A stretch of 64,000 nucleotides of DNA from Rhodococcus yunnanensis NBRC 103083 (GTDB lineage Bacteria; Actinomycetota; Actinomycetes; Mycobacteriales; Mycobacteriaceae). The stretch covers positions 50,887 through 114,886 of the forward strand of contig NZ_BCXH01000020.1 of assembly GCF_001895005.1 (NCBI RefSeq), in the 5' to 3' direction. Both the position numbers and the translations under genes were made by a program. The notes below the pieces were generated by a model. That model was not told the origin of the DNA. It saw only the letters and a program-made list of their open reading frames with translations, and searched no databases. Shown in pieces: positions 30,352 to 41,963 of this stretch (position 1 is its first letter; each line of letters opens with the position of its first letter).

Positions 30352-30503
30352 ACCAATTTCTGCCGCATCACCTCCACTCGAGAGAAGTCGCATCCGCCTT
30401 CCAAGGGCGTGCCAACGACGCTAGTCGGTCATCCGCTCGTGTGCCACTGTTCACTCGATATTGGTGTCCCGCGTGTCGGCTCGGCGCCCTCGGAGTGCGC
30501 AGG

Positions 30504-31184
30504 TCACACCGCTGCGACCACCAGAACGCCGTCGACCCGAATGCCGAAATGTTTTAGCACACAAATCGATTCAGACACGGTCGCACCCGTCGTGAGAACA
30601 TCGTCGACGAGCAGGACGGTGGTGTCCGAAGCGTCCGTCGCCGAGTACGGAACGGTATTCTTCGGCATCGACACGAGGATTTTTCCCGCAACGTTCTCTT
30701 GCCGTTGCGCCGCTCCGAGACCGACCGAATCACGCACACCCCGACCCATTCGCAGCAGCGGTGACACCGTCACGTGCTCGGTACCGAAGGTGGATGCAGC
30801 GGCCCTGCTGAACCTCTCGACGGGGTCCCCGCCGCGCGCGCGAGCGGCCCTCCTCCTCGACGGCGCGGGAATCAAGGCGAGCGAAGCCAACTCGACCGGA
30901 TCGATCTCGCCGAGCATCCTCAACTGTTCGATCGCATACGCAAGAGCACGGCCGAGAGGAGCCGCAACATCGTGGCGGTTGCGTTCCTTCAACGCCAGCA
31001 CCGCTGTGCGCCGAGGACCGGAGTAGGTTCCGAGCGCCCAACACGGCACGCCCGGATCACACCGCGGCCGGATCGCGACAGGAGGCCGTCGCAACGCGTC
31101 CTCGCAGCGGCCGCACCACAGGGTTCCCGCCGCCTCGCATCCACCGCACTCCCGAGGCAACACCAGATCCAGAAGAGACTGCAT
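30504..31184 (-). CDS. ComF-family phosphoribosyltransferase-like protein
   Basis: 226 residues. An N-terminal zinc ribbon (CGGCEAAGTLWCGRC) is followed by a phosphoribosyltransferase fold with the PRPP loop LLVDDVLTTGATVSE near the C-terminus. ComF proteins take part in DNA uptake and possibly purine salvage or replication restart; the exact reaction is not known. Mycobacterial Rv3242c has the same form. It lies 41 bp downstream of lpqB and could be the last gene of the mtrA-mtrB-lpqB transcript. Confidence 0.88.
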   Translation of the reverse strand: MQSLLDLVLPRECGGCEAAGTLWCGRCEDALRRPPVAIRPRCDPGVPCWALGTYSGPRRTAVLALKERNRHDVAAPLGRALAYAIEQLRMLGEIDPVELASLALIPAPSRRRAARARGGDPVERFSRAAASTFGTEHVTVSPLLRMGRGVRDSVGLGAAQRQENVAGKILVSMPKNTVPYSATDASDTTVLLVDDVLTTGATVSESICVLKHFGIRVDGVLVVAAV

Positions 31185-31225
31185 GCACGGCAGTATTCAC
31201 CGAGGGTGCGACATCGATCGATTCA

Positions 31226-33001
31226 TCAGCCCGGGAGTATCGGAGTCGCCTTCACCCCTGCCAGACCAGCTACTTCGCGCCAATATCGATCACCTGCCGG
31301 ATCACTGTTGTCGAGCTGGAATACCGCACGCGAGTCCGATACGTACTCGTTCGACGGCGATGCATCGACCGACAGCACGGGCGCCGTCAGGTTCCTACTC
31401 GGCAACGCGTCGAGCCTCGAACCGTCGGTGGTGACCTGCACGACGGGCACGTCGGCCGCGATGCGCACGATCACGATCGCATCGCCCGTGCTCCAGTCGA
31501 GCGCCAACGCATCGCTTCCGAGCCCGTTTGCCACCGCCTTGGGCGACACCAGTGAATACAGGCCGTTGCTCTGGCGGACCACCGTCGCGACGTAGACCAA
31601 ACCGTCGACGATCATCGCGGCGCGAACTCCGTCACGCGACAATCTCAGATCGGTGATTCGAGAACCGAGCGCAGTGACAGCAGCCGCGTCGACCGGCATG
31701 ACCGACACCTGACCGGTCGCCGGATCACGAGCGGCCCGGATTACGTTCGCGCCGTCGATGACAGCCCAGACCGCGTTGTTGTCCGCGCCCCATGTCGGCC
31801 GCGTGATCGACTGCCCTTCGGCCACGGGGAACGCCCCGCTGTCGTAGCCACCGATCATCAGCGTCGACGACGGCTCAGGGGCAGGTCTTCCCGTGTCCGC
31901 GACCCCCGCCACCAAAGTCCCGTCGGTGGACAGTGCCACCGTCCTCAAATTTGTCACAGTACCGAAATAGCCTGGCACAGGCATGGTTCCGGTGGCGTCG
32001 ACAGACACAAGGCGTCCCCCGACCAATGCGTGCAAACCGACCGATTCCTCGGGAGTTCCCAGCGGATCGAACGTACCGACGTCCAGAGTCGTCCATCCGT
32101 CCGGTTTCGAGTTGTCCAACGGTTGGCCGTCGGCGAGCAGAACGTACGGGCCCGGTATCTCTGCCGACGCAAGAGTCCAGACAACCTGTGCAGCAAGAAG
32201 TTCGCGATTCTTCGCATCCATCGATTGAAGTCCGCCGAAGTCGATGCGCACGCCTCCCGGTCCGACGCCGACCTGCGTGGTGCGCCCGTCTGCCTTCGTG
32301 ATCGGACCACGTACACCGACGTCGTCGGCCAACTCGTTGGTCACCGCAGGCGCCAGGGTCGACTTCGGCCCATCGATCAACAGCTGAACCAGCTGATTGG
32401 CCATCTGATCGGACGAGCCCGTGACCCACCGAACGTCGGGGACGAGTTCCGAGCCGAGCGGGTCGACGAAGAACAGTGACTTTCGTTGATACGCGCTGAA
32501 GAACTGCGAACGATCGATGAGTACTCCTGGCGGCAACTCGTCGATGCGCCACTCACCGTCGACCTTCACCATCTTGACGGTCGCGTCGGTGGTACCCGCA
32601 CCCGCTTGATAGTCGCCTCCCGGCGCGAGCAGACCTACCGTGTTCGAACGCAAGGTGTATTCGGCCTCGGTATCGGTCCGGGGCCCGTACAACAGATCGA
32701 TCTTGTCGGCCACGACGGTCTTTGCACCGTCGTCCCATCCGCTCGACGCGCTGCTGGTCAAGAACTGACGCGCAGCCTGGTGTCGATTCGCCGAACTGGC
32801 ACTGGCAGTGATGAAATCGCGTACCAACCGGTCGGGCTCGCGCCCCTCGGCGGGGGGAGGCGGTGTGGTCGACGCCGCGCCCGCAGCCGTCAACGACCCG
32901 ATCGCCTGCGGAGTCGACGACTCGGGCAGACTCGCGCATCCGACGACGAGTGCAAGGACAACGGCCGAGATCGCGACCGACACTGACCTGGACAACATCA
33001 C
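31226..33001 (-). CDS. lpqB: Lipoprotein LpqB
   Basis: 591 residues. The signal peptide ends in the lipobox VVGC with the lipid-modified C22, so the protein is anchored on the outer face of the membrane. A GerMN-like domain (around 190-320) precedes a C-terminal beta-propeller-like half. LpqB interacts with the extracellular part of MtrB and affects MtrA activation in mycobacteria. The GTG start overlaps the mtrB stop (GTGA), giving tight coupling in mtrA-mtrB-lpqB. Confidence 0.95.
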   Translation of the reverse strand: MMLSRSVSVAISAVVLALVVGCASLPESSTPQAIGSLTAAGAASTTPPPPAEGREPDRLVRDFITASASSANRHQAARQFLTSSASSGWDDGAKTVVADKIDLLYGPRTDTEAEYTLRSNTVGLLAPGGDYQAGAGTTDATVKMVKVDGEWRIDELPPGVLIDRSQFFSAYQRKSLFFVDPLGSELVPDVRWVTGSSDQMANQLVQLLIDGPKSTLAPAVTNELADDVGVRGPITKADGRTTQVGVGPGGVRIDFGGLQSMDAKNRELLAAQVVWTLASAEIPGPYVLLADGQPLDNSKPDGWTTLDVGTFDPLGTPEESVGLHALVGGRLVSVDATGTMPVPGYFGTVTNLRTVALSTDGTLVAGVADTGRPAPEPSSTLMIGGYDSGAFPVAEGQSITRPTWGADNNAVWAVIDGANVIRAARDPATGQVSVMPVDAAAVTALGSRITDLRLSRDGVRAAMIVDGLVYVATVVRQSNGLYSLVSPKAVANGLGSDALALDWSTGDAIVIVRIAADVPVVQVTTDGSRLDALPSRNLTAPVLSVDASPSNEYVSDSRAVFQLDNSDPAGDRYWREVAGLAGVKATPILPG

Positions 33002-34782
33002 GATCTCGCCTCGGTGTCCGAGGAGCTCGCGGTATCCGATGGGCTGGCGGAGTCCGACGGGCCAGCGGGGTCCGACGGGGCAGCGGGGTCCGAGCCGTTC
33101 TCGGAGGAACTCGGCGCAGTCATTGCCTTCGACGCGCCCGGGAGCGGTTGGCCTTGTGTGTAGCGCCTCGTGCTCGGCTTCAACGGCAGCGGGCTGCCGA
33201 TCACCTTGTGTCCACGGACGAGTGGCAACGTGAGCCGGAAGCAGGCGCCCTCACCCACGGCACCCCACGCTTCCAGCTTGCCGTCGTGCAAACGAGCGTC
33301 CTCCACACTGATCGCGAGGCCGAGACCGGTACCGCCCGAACGTCGTACTCGCGACGGGTCGGAGCGCCAGAATCGGTTGAACACGAGCTTCTCTTCCCCC
33401 GGTCGGAGGCCGACGCCCTGATCACGCACGACGAATGCCGCAGCGTCGGAATTGGCGCGCAACCGGATCAACACCGGTCTTCCTTCGCCGTGATCGAGAG
33501 CGTTGGCCAGCAAGTTTCGCAAGATCCTCTCCACGCGTCGCGGATCGACTTCCGCGACGACGGCATGATCGGGCATGTCGACGATCACTTCGGTTCCGGT
33601 CTCGCGCGCCAGATGCCGCACCGTCGAGACCGCGGCTCGCGCGCACATCCGCAGATCCAGCTGCTCGGCAGCCAGCTCCGCCACGCCCGCGTCGTGCCGG
33701 CTGATCTCGAGCAGGTCCCCCAGCAAAGTCTCGAACCGATCGAGTTCGTTGACCAGCAGTTCGGAGGATCTCTTCAATGCAGGATCGAGATCGGCACTGG
33801 CGTCGTGGATGAGATCGGCTGCCATGCGCACCGTTGTCAACGGCGTCCGCAGCTCGTGACTGACATCAGAGGTGAATCGGCGCTGCAAATTGCCGAATTC
33901 CTCGAGTTGAGTGATCTGTTTCGACAAGCTCTCGGCCATCTCGTTGAACGACATTGCAAGTCGTGCCATGTCGTCCTCACCTCGCACCGGCATTCGTTCC
34001 TTCAGACGCCCGTCGGCGAACCGCACTGCGATACGCGACGCCGATCGAATCGGCAGTACCACCTGGCGTGCAACCAACATGGAAATGGCTGCCAGCAGAA
34101 CGAGCAGAACGACGGCACCGATCAGTAGTGTGCCGCGGACGAGCGACAGCGTGCGGTCCTCGCTACCGAGCGGAAAAACCAGGTACAGCTCCAGCGTCGC
34201 GAGGTCCGATGCGGTCGGAGTACCGAAGATGAGTGCGGGCCCCGAGTAGCCACCCTGTTCGGGATCGGACACCGTCGCGAACTGGTAACTGATCTGCCCG
34301 CTTCTGACGAAATTGCGCAGGCTTTCGGGGATCTGATCCGCCGGCCCGACGGACGAGTCGGCGCGAACACTGTCGCCTTCGACGATCAGCACCGGGTCGA
34401 AAGTGCCTGCCGATCCGGACGTCTGTCCGGCGTCGATGTCGCGGCTCGTCAGCTGAGCGCGCGCTCGTTCGAGCCGAAGGTCGAGGCCCGTCGAATCGTC
34501 GGCACCGGCGAGCGACCCCTCGACGGTGGTGCGAGAGCGATCGAGTTCCTCGGTCGCCGCGGTGATCTTGGCCTCCAACAACCGATCGGTGATCTGGCTC
34601 GTCAGCACCATCCCGAGGATGGTGATCACGACGAGAGACAACGTCAGCGTCGAGACGACGACGCGAAGCTGCAGCGATCGGCGCCACATGTGTCCGAGCG
34701 ATGCGCTCAGTGAGCGAAACCATCGCAGAAGCGGTGAGAACGTACCGTTGATTCTCCGCCGCGAATGAGAGAACCAGATCAC
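32998..34782 (-). CDS. mtrB: Sensor histidine kinase MtrB
   Basis: 594 residues. A first membrane helix (about 42-65), an extracellular domain, a second helix (about 206-228), HAMP, the HisKA H box FTSDVSHELRTPLTTVRMA and HATPase motifs (ANALDHG; DQGVGLRPGE; GGTGLGLAI) are all present. The C-terminus is an unusual Ser/Asp/Pro/Ala repeat tail. MtrB phosphorylates MtrA and links septum and cell-wall status to replication. GTG 34782 overlaps the mtrA stop. Confidence 0.96.
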   Translation of the reverse strand: MIWFSHSRRRINGTFSPLLRWFRSLSASLGHMWRRSLQLRVVVSTLTLSLVVITILGMVLTSQITDRLLEAKITAATEELDRSRTTVEGSLAGADDSTGLDLRLERARAQLTSRDIDAGQTSGSAGTFDPVLIVEGDSVRADSSVGPADQIPESLRNFVRSGQISYQFATVSDPEQGGYSGPALIFGTPTASDLATLELYLVFPLGSEDRTLSLVRGTLLIGAVVLLVLLAAISMLVARQVVLPIRSASRIAVRFADGRLKERMPVRGEDDMARLAMSFNEMAESLSKQITQLEEFGNLQRRFTSDVSHELRTPLTTVRMAADLIHDASADLDPALKRSSELLVNELDRFETLLGDLLEISRHDAGVAELAAEQLDLRMCARAAVSTVRHLARETGTEVIVDMPDHAVVAEVDPRRVERILRNLLANALDHGEGRPVLIRLRANSDAAAFVVRDQGVGLRPGEEKLVFNRFWRSDPSRVRRSGGTGLGLAISVEDARLHDGKLEAWGAVGEGACFRLTLPLVRGHKVIGSPLPLKPSTRRYTQGQPLPGASKAMTAPSSSENGSDPAAPSDPAGPSDSASPSDTASSSDTEARS

Positions 34783-35456
34783 GGCGGTCCGGCCTTGTAG
34801 CCGACCCCTCTCACAGTGAGCACCACCTCAGGGTTCTCGGGATCCTTCTCCACTTTGGCGCGCAACCGCTGCACGTGCACATTGACCAGCCGAGTATCGG
34901 CAGCGTGACGGTAGCCCCACACCTGTTCGAGCAACACCTCGCGAGTGAACACCTGACGGGGCTTACGTGCAAGGGCGACCAGCAGGTCGAACTCGAGCGG
35001 GGTCAGCGAGACGAGCTCTTCACCGCGGCTGACCTTGTGAGCAGGCACATCGATCACGATGTCGGCGATGGACAGCAGTTCGGCGGGTTCGTCCTCGGTC
35101 CGCCGCAGCCGCGCACGGACGCGCGCGACGAGTTCCTTCGGTTTGAACGGCTTCATGATGTAGTCGTCGGCACCGGATTCCAGACCGAGGACGACGTCGA
35201 CCGTATCGGTCTTGGCCGTCAGCATCACGATGGGAACGCCCGAATCGGCGCGAAGCACGCGGCACACGTCGATGCCGTTCATGCCGGGAAGCATCAAATC
35301 GAGTAGAACCAGGTCGGGTCGATTCTCCCGCACCGCAGCCAGGGCCTGCGTGCCGTCTCCCACCACGAATGGCTCGAATCCTTCGCCACGAAGGACGATG
35401 GTGAGCATTTCGGCAAGTGCCGAATCGTCGTCGACTACCAGAATCCGAGGCTTCAT
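34779..35456 (-). CDS. mtrA: Response regulator MtrA
   Basis: 225 residues. The receiver has the acidic pocket DDDS and phospho-acceptor D53 in VLLDLMLPGMNG, and the conserved Lys in IMKPF. The OmpR-type winged helix has RQVFTREVLLEQVWGYRH and ends TVRGVGYKAGPP. In mycobacteria it controls oriC-linked and cell-wall hydrolase genes and is essential. It is the first gene of mtrA-mtrB-lpqB and is only 4 bp after tmk. Confidence 0.97.
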   Translation of the reverse strand: MKPRILVVDDDSALAEMLTIVLRGEGFEPFVVGDGTQALAAVRENRPDLVLLDLMLPGMNGIDVCRVLRADSGVPIVMLTAKTDTVDVVLGLESGADDYIMKPFKPKELVARVRARLRRTEDEPAELLSIADIVIDVPAHKVSRGEELVSLTPLEFDLLVALARKPRQVFTREVLLEQVWGYRHAADTRLVNVHVQRLRAKVEKDPENPEVVLTVRGVGYKAGPP

Positions 35457-35460
35457 GACT

Positions 35461-36147
35461 CTATGTTGTCACTTTCTTCTCGCCCGGTGGCTGATTGAAC
35501 ACGTCGGCGGCGAGTCGATCCGGATCCACCTCGGCGTCGACGACGCGCCACGGCGACACCCAGTTCGACTCGGCGAGTTGTCCGTACACCGCCGAAGTCC
35601 TGCTCTGCAGCGACCCGTCGCGCTCGTACGCATCCCGTGCGCGTGCGGAATCCGTGCTCTCGCGGGAGGCAGCCCGCTGTGCCGCCAGCTCCACGGGAAC
35701 ATCGAGAAGGATCTGCACGTCGGGAACCGGGACCTGGAATCGGTCGAACTCGAGGGCCCTGATCCACTCGACCGCGTCACCGTCGGCAATCTGTTCCAGC
35801 CGCGCGGCCGTGTACGCGGCGTTGGACGCCACGTACCGATCCAGCAGCACGATATCGTTGCACGACAACGCCTTTCGCAAGTCTTCCACCGCAGACTTGC
35901 GATCGAGCGCGAAGAGGAGGGCCATCGCATGCACGCTCTCCGCGGTGTCTCCGTGCCCACCACGCAACGCCTCCGCAGCGAGGTCGGCGTGTACCGACTC
36001 GCCGTACCGCGGGAACCCGATCCTGATTACATCCAGATCGTCTCGCTCCCACGCCGAGACGAGCCGACGGGCGAGCGTGTTCTTGCCCGCACCGTCGACT
36101 CCCTCGATGACGACCAACTTCCCTGTCGGGACATCGGTACTGCGCAC
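35461..36147 (-). CDS. tmk: Thymidylate kinase
   Basis: 228 residues from GTG 36147. The P-loop is EGVDGAGKNT, the substrate region FPRYGES and the LID-side DRYVASNAAY motif match mycobacterial Tmk (Rv3247c type), which is more divergent than enterobacterial Tmk. It makes dTDP from dTMP. The start lies 8 bp after the sahH stop; longer frames upstream run through sahH in another phase and are rejected. sahH, tmk and mtrA appear to form one run of closely spaced genes. Confidence 0.92.
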   Translation of the reverse strand: MRSTDVPTGKLVVIEGVDGAGKNTLARRLVSAWERDDLDVIRIGFPRYGESVHADLAAEALRGGHGDTAESVHAMALLFALDRKSAVEDLRKALSCNDIVLLDRYVASNAAYTAARLEQIADGDAVEWIRALEFDRFQVPVPDVQILLDVPVELAAQRAASRESTDSARARDAYERDGSLQSRTSAVYGQLAESNWVSPWRVVDAEVDPDRLAADVFNQPPGEKKVTT

Positions 36148-36155
36148 AGCGACGA

Positions 36156-37658
<1,503 letters not shown>

Positions 37659-37725
37659 CTTCCCTCTCCTGATTGCGTGAAGTTTCTTCCGCAAGGCTAT
37701 CGGGTCGATGGCGCCCGAGTTCGCA

Positions 37726-38961
37726 CTACCTTGCGGTCGGCCACTTCGCGCCGGAGGCGCCTGTCCCATTCGTCCCGATCGGATACGTGCGGAGAACCTT
37801 CTCACGGCGACGCGGCAGGATGTTCGCACGTGTGATGTCGCCTTCGTAGTGCGCGAGCACACGTCGATCCATCACCCTGCGCCAGAGTGGTGGAATCGCC
37901 GCCAACATCACCATGGTGGCGTAACCGGCCGGCAGCTGCGGCGCCTCGTCACAGGCACGCAGCGACTGATAACGCTTGGACGGATTTGCATGGTGGTCAC
38001 TGTGACGCTGCAGGTGGTAGAGAAAGATGTTGGTGCACAGTCGATCGCTGTTCCAACTGTGCCGAGGAGAGCACCGGACGTAACGACCGCGCTGATTCGT
38101 CTCGCGGAGCAGTCCGTAGTGCTCGACGTAGTTGACCATCTCCAGCAACAGAAACCCGACAACCGCTTGAAGAGCCAGATACGGCAGGATCGCAGGCCCG
38201 AAGACGACCGACAACACTGCGAACAGCGCGATGGACATGGACCAACCGTGCAGCAGGTTGTTGCGAACACTCCAGGTCCTCGCCCCGGTGCGGTCCAACC
38301 TCTCACGCTCGAGCTGCCACGCCGACACGAGTCCCCCGAGCACGCTCCGTGGCAGGAACGCCCATGCACTCTCACCGAATCGTGCGCTGGCCGGATCGAG
38401 TGGAGTGGCCACCCGAACGTGATGGCCTCGATTGTGCTCGACGAAAAAATGCCCGTAGAACGTCTGTGCCAGTGCAACTTTCGCCAGCCAGCGCTCATGC
38501 CGTTCGTTGCGGTGGCCCAACTCGTGGGCGGCGTTGATTCCCGTCCCCGCGACGAGACCGATGGTCACCGCCAGCCCGACCTTGTCCACGACGGACAGGT
38601 CGCCGAACGCCCACATCCAGCACGCGACCAGCAGAGTGACGAACTGCACCGGGAGAAAAAGATAGGTACACCAGCGGTAGTACCTATCTTCCTCCATCGC
38701 CTCGATATCGACGTCGGACGGATTGTTGCCGTCCTCGCCCGCGATGGCATCGAGTACCGGGATCAGCACGAAGAAGATCAACACGCCGCTCCACCAGAAG
38801 ATCGGCATTCCGGTCCACAGGACGAGCTGCGACGGAAGGAGCGCCGACGCAGGCGCGAGGAGTCCGAGCATCCACAGATATCGCTTCACGCTGCGCCGAC
38901 GGCCACTTCCGTGTCCTGGCACGCGATCGATATGCGATCTCTCGTGAACAGCCCCACCCAA
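37726..38961 (-). CDS. alkB: Alkane 1-monooxygenase (AlkB)
   Basis: 411 residues from TTG 38961, chosen because AGGGGGA lies 7 bases upstream. Six hydrophobic segments surround the di-iron His motifs: HELGHRNERH, EHNRGHH, NYVEHYGL and LQRHSDHH. AlkB hydroxylates medium-chain alkanes at the membrane and needs rubredoxin and rubredoxin reductase. In M. tuberculosis and many rhodococci, rubA, rubB and a TetR gene lie between alkB and sahH; here that space is only 67 bp, and no rubredoxin domain is fused to the protein. Electrons must come from a rubredoxin encoded elsewhere. Confidence 0.92.
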   Translation of the reverse strand: MGGAVHERSHIDRVPGHGSGRRRSVKRYLWMLGLLAPASALLPSQLVLWTGMPIFWWSGVLIFFVLIPVLDAIAGEDGNNPSDVDIEAMEEDRYYRWCTYLFLPVQFVTLLVACWMWAFGDLSVVDKVGLAVTIGLVAGTGINAAHELGHRNERHERWLAKVALAQTFYGHFFVEHNRGHHVRVATPLDPASARFGESAWAFLPRSVLGGLVSAWQLERERLDRTGARTWSVRNNLLHGWSMSIALFAVLSVVFGPAILPYLALQAVVGFLLLEMVNYVEHYGLLRETNQRGRYVRCSPRHSWNSDRLCTNIFLYHLQRHSDHHANPSKRYQSLRACDEAPQLPAGYATMVMLAAIPPLWRRVMDRRVLAHYEGDITRANILPRRREKVLRTYPIGTNGTGASGAKWPTAR

Positions 38962-39055
38962 CGGAGATTCCCCCTGATCATCGACTCGAGGTTTCTTCGG
39001 TGAGCTTATAACAATCTCGGTCCCCGTAAAAGGCGTCCCGAAACGACCTGCTGCC

Positions 39056-40570
39056 TCACTTCGTCGACGCAGCCTCCGCTGCTGCAGCGCGCTCCTGCAT
39101 GGTCTTTTCGGCATTTCGCCTGCTGTAGGCGAAATAGATCACGACTCCGATTGCCATCCAGACGATGAAACGGATCCAGGTTTCGACCGAAAGATTGACC
39201 ATCAACCACACGCATGCGACAACCGCCAGTATGGGAATCACGGGCATCAGCGGCACCTTGAACCCACGGGGCAGGTCGGGGCGTGTGCGGCGAAGCACCA
39301 CCACGCCGATCGAGACGAGAACGAATGCGAACAACGTACCGATGTTCACCATCTCCTCGAGTGTCCCGATCGGGAAGAAAGCGGCCAGGATCGCCACCAC
39401 GAACCCGACGATCAGCGTGATGCGCACCGGAGTTCCCCTCTTTCCGGTGTGCGCGAGACCACGCGGAGCGAGTCCGTCGCGCGACATCGCGAACAACACC
39501 CGCGTCTGCCCCAGCATCAGCACCATGACCACTGTCGTCAGGCCGGCGAGAGCACCGAAGGAGATGACGTTCTTGGCCCACGTCAGACCGTTCAACTCGA
39601 ATGCAGTCGCCAATGTGGAGCTCTCGCCTGCGAGTTCGGTGTATTTCACCATTCCGGTGAGCACGAGTGTGACTGCGACGTAGAGAACGGTGACGATGGC
39701 GAGAGATCCGAGGATGCCCCTCGGCAGGGCCTTCTGCGGATCCTTGGTCTCCTCCGCGGTGGTGGCCACGACATCGAATCCGATGAAGGCGAAGAACACG
39801 AGGCTGGCGGCCGCGAGCAGTCCGTACCATCCGAACGTGCTTCCGCCGGCGCCGGTCACGAACGAGAACAACGATTGGTGAATGCCTTCGCCCGTCGAAC
39901 CAGGCTGGGACGGCGGAACGTAGGGCGAGTAGTTCTCGGCCTTGATGTAGAACGCGCCGACAACGACGACGAGCAGAACGACGATCACCTTGATCGCCGT
40001 GATGACCAGCGACACCCGCGAGGACAGCTTGGTCCCGGTGGCGAGAAGCACGGTGATGACCGAGACGATGACCAACGCGCCCCAGTCGAAGTCGAGCGAG
40101 CCGATCTTCGCGATGGGGCTGACCGAACCGAGAACCTCACCGAGGTAGAGCGACCACCCTTTCGCGACGACCGACGAAGCGAGCGCGAATTCGAGAATCA
40201 GATCCCACCCGATGATCCATGCCACGAACTCTCCGAAGGTGGCATACGAGAACGTGTATGCGCTGCCCGCCACCGGCACTGTGGACGCGAACTCTGCGTA
40301 GCACAGCGCGGCGAGCCCACAGGACACTGCGGCGAGCACGAAGGCGAGAGAGACCGACGGGCCCGCGACGTTTCCGGCGGTGCGTGCGGTCAGTGTGAAG
40401 ATTCCCGCACCGATGACTACTGCGACGCCGAAGACGGTCAGGTCCCAGGAAGTCAGGTCCTTACGAAGTTTCGTGTCCGGTTCGTCGGTATCCCTCATCG
40501 ACTGTTCCACCGATTTGGTACGGAAGATTCCGGTACTGCGAGCGGCCTTGCTGGTTCGCTCTTCGTGCAT
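39056..40570 (-). CDS. APC-family amino acid permease (Rv3253c-like)
   Basis: 504 residues with about 12-13 membrane helices. The N-terminal motif FGVAVVIGAGIFTLTA and ALCYAEFASTVPVAGSAY are typical of cationic-type amino acid transporters of the APC superfamily. ATG 40570 is preferred (AGGTGG 5 bases upstream); GTG 40579 adds three residues. The position between alkB and manA matches Rv3253c-Rv3255c, with Rv3254 missing. The transported amino acid cannot be read from sequence. Confidence 0.88.
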   Translation of the reverse strand: MHEERTSKAARSTGIFRTKSVEQSMRDTDEPDTKLRKDLTSWDLTVFGVAVVIGAGIFTLTARTAGNVAGPSVSLAFVLAAVSCGLAALCYAEFASTVPVAGSAYTFSYATFGEFVAWIIGWDLILEFALASSVVAKGWSLYLGEVLGSVSPIAKIGSLDFDWGALVIVSVITVLLATGTKLSSRVSLVITAIKVIVVLLVVVVGAFYIKAENYSPYVPPSQPGSTGEGIHQSLFSFVTGAGGSTFGWYGLLAAASLVFFAFIGFDVVATTAEETKDPQKALPRGILGSLAIVTVLYVAVTLVLTGMVKYTELAGESSTLATAFELNGLTWAKNVISFGALAGLTTVVMVLMLGQTRVLFAMSRDGLAPRGLAHTGKRGTPVRITLIVGFVVAILAAFFPIGTLEEMVNIGTLFAFVLVSIGVVVLRRTRPDLPRGFKVPLMPVIPILAVVACVWLMVNLSVETWIRFIVWMAIGVVIYFAYSRRNAEKTMQERAAAAEAASTK

Positions 40571-40739
40571 GTGTTCCACCTGTCGAGAGTGCTTCGGCTC
40601 GGGGGCCCACGCAGGTGGGTCTCACCGGCTGGCCGCCCGAACGATCGGTCACCTCACCCTAGGGGTCGCAACGGCACCACACGTCGCGATCGACGGAACT
40701 GCATCCCGGCGCTGCCGATCGTCCGGGCAAGCCGGTGCA

Positions 40740-41963
40740 CTACCCGACAGTTGCGCTGAACACCTCGGCGTCGCCCCACCTGGCATGCACGGCGAAAACG
40801 GGATCGGACGCCGAGACCCACACCGAGGAACCGCGTTCGAGAACCAGTTCGGTGTCTCCGTCGTCGAGAGCGACCTTGCCTTCCGTGCAGAGCACGATCT
40901 GCGGACCCGCACTGTCGAGTTTGATCGAGTGCCCTTCTGCAAGAGACGCTCTGGAGAGCGCGAACTCCGGGGCCGGCGTCAGGTAACGGACCGGTGTGTC
41001 AGCGGAATCGGTGTCGGGATCGAGAACTGTCACCTCGGCAGGTTCGAAATCGAGCACTCTGAGCAACTCCGGTACATCCACGTGTTTCGGAGTCAGTCCA
41101 CCGCGAAGAACGTTGTCGGAGTTGGCCATGATCTCGACTCCGGTGCCCGACAGGTACGCGTGCAGGTTTCCCGCGTCGAGAAACAGGCCCTGGCCTGCAG
41201 TCAACGTCACCCTGTTGAGCAACATCGCGGCGAGAACGCCTGCGTCACCCGGATAGGACTCGCCGAGTTCGAGAAGGGTTCTGGCCTCCGCGACGAACTG
41301 TCCGCCGTCGGATTTGGCTCGCGTGGACAGATAATCGACCAGGCCGTCTGCGACGAGCGGAAGTAGCGCATCGAGCGCAGGCCCGGGAAGTGTTATCCAC
41401 GAGGTGAAAACGGTACGAAGTCCTGCTTCGTCGGGTTGGTCGGCGAGCAGCGACCGATACCCGGACAACGCGTCGACTCCGAGCGCGTCCATGAACTCGA
41501 CGGTGCGCAGGGGGCATCTGAACCCGGCCAACGCATGGAACTCGGTCAACGCAACGATCAGCTCGGGTTTGTGGTTGGCGTCCCGGTAGTTGCGCACAGG
41601 TGACTCGATCGGAACGTGCGCACTTTCCTCGCGCGCGAATCCTTCTCGCGCTTGCTCCGCGCTCGGGTGCGCCTGCAGCGACAAGGGCTCGTCCGCGGCG
41701 AGAAGTTTGAGCAGGAACGGGAGCCTGCCGTCGTACGCCTTCGCGGTGTCGAATCCCAGTTCACGAACAGGGTCCGCGTCGATGTGCGCCAGCAACGACT
41801 GTGCCGATGGGCCGTCCCCGAGTCGAGCCGGATCAGCGGGATGAGCACCCAGCCAGATTTCCGCTTCCGGGTGCTCGGACGGGACCGATCTTCCCTGTAA
41901 CCGGGCAAGTGAGGTTCGTGATCCCCACGCGTACGACCTGACCGCACCGTGCAATGGTTGCAC
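40740..41963 (-). CDS. manA: Mannose-6-phosphate isomerase
   Basis: 407 residues, type I phosphomannose isomerase. Metal ligands fall in SLQAHPS (Gln and His) and the HKPELIVAL region; the active-site region is GVEIMANSDNVLRGGLTPK. It interconverts fructose-6-phosphate and mannose-6-phosphate and so starts the GDP-mannose route used for mannolipids and glycans. The GTG start shares one base with the stop of the gene before it (TAGTG), so the two are coupled. manA and manB of this pathway lie together, and the guanylyltransferase is 5 kb away. Confidence 0.94.
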   Translation of the reverse strand: MQPLHGAVRSYAWGSRTSLARLQGRSVPSEHPEAEIWLGAHPADPARLGDGPSAQSLLAHIDADPVRELGFDTAKAYDGRLPFLLKLLAADEPLSLQAHPSAEQAREGFAREESAHVPIESPVRNYRDANHKPELIVALTEFHALAGFRCPLRTVEFMDALGVDALSGYRSLLADQPDEAGLRTVFTSWITLPGPALDALLPLVADGLVDYLSTRAKSDGGQFVAEARTLLELGESYPGDAGVLAAMLLNRVTLTAGQGLFLDAGNLHAYLSGTGVEIMANSDNVLRGGLTPKHVDVPELLRVLDFEPAEVTVLDPDTDSADTPVRYLTPAPEFALSRASLAEGHSIKLDSAGPQIVLCTEGKVALDDGDTELVLERGSSVWVSASDPVFAVHARWGDAEVFSATVG

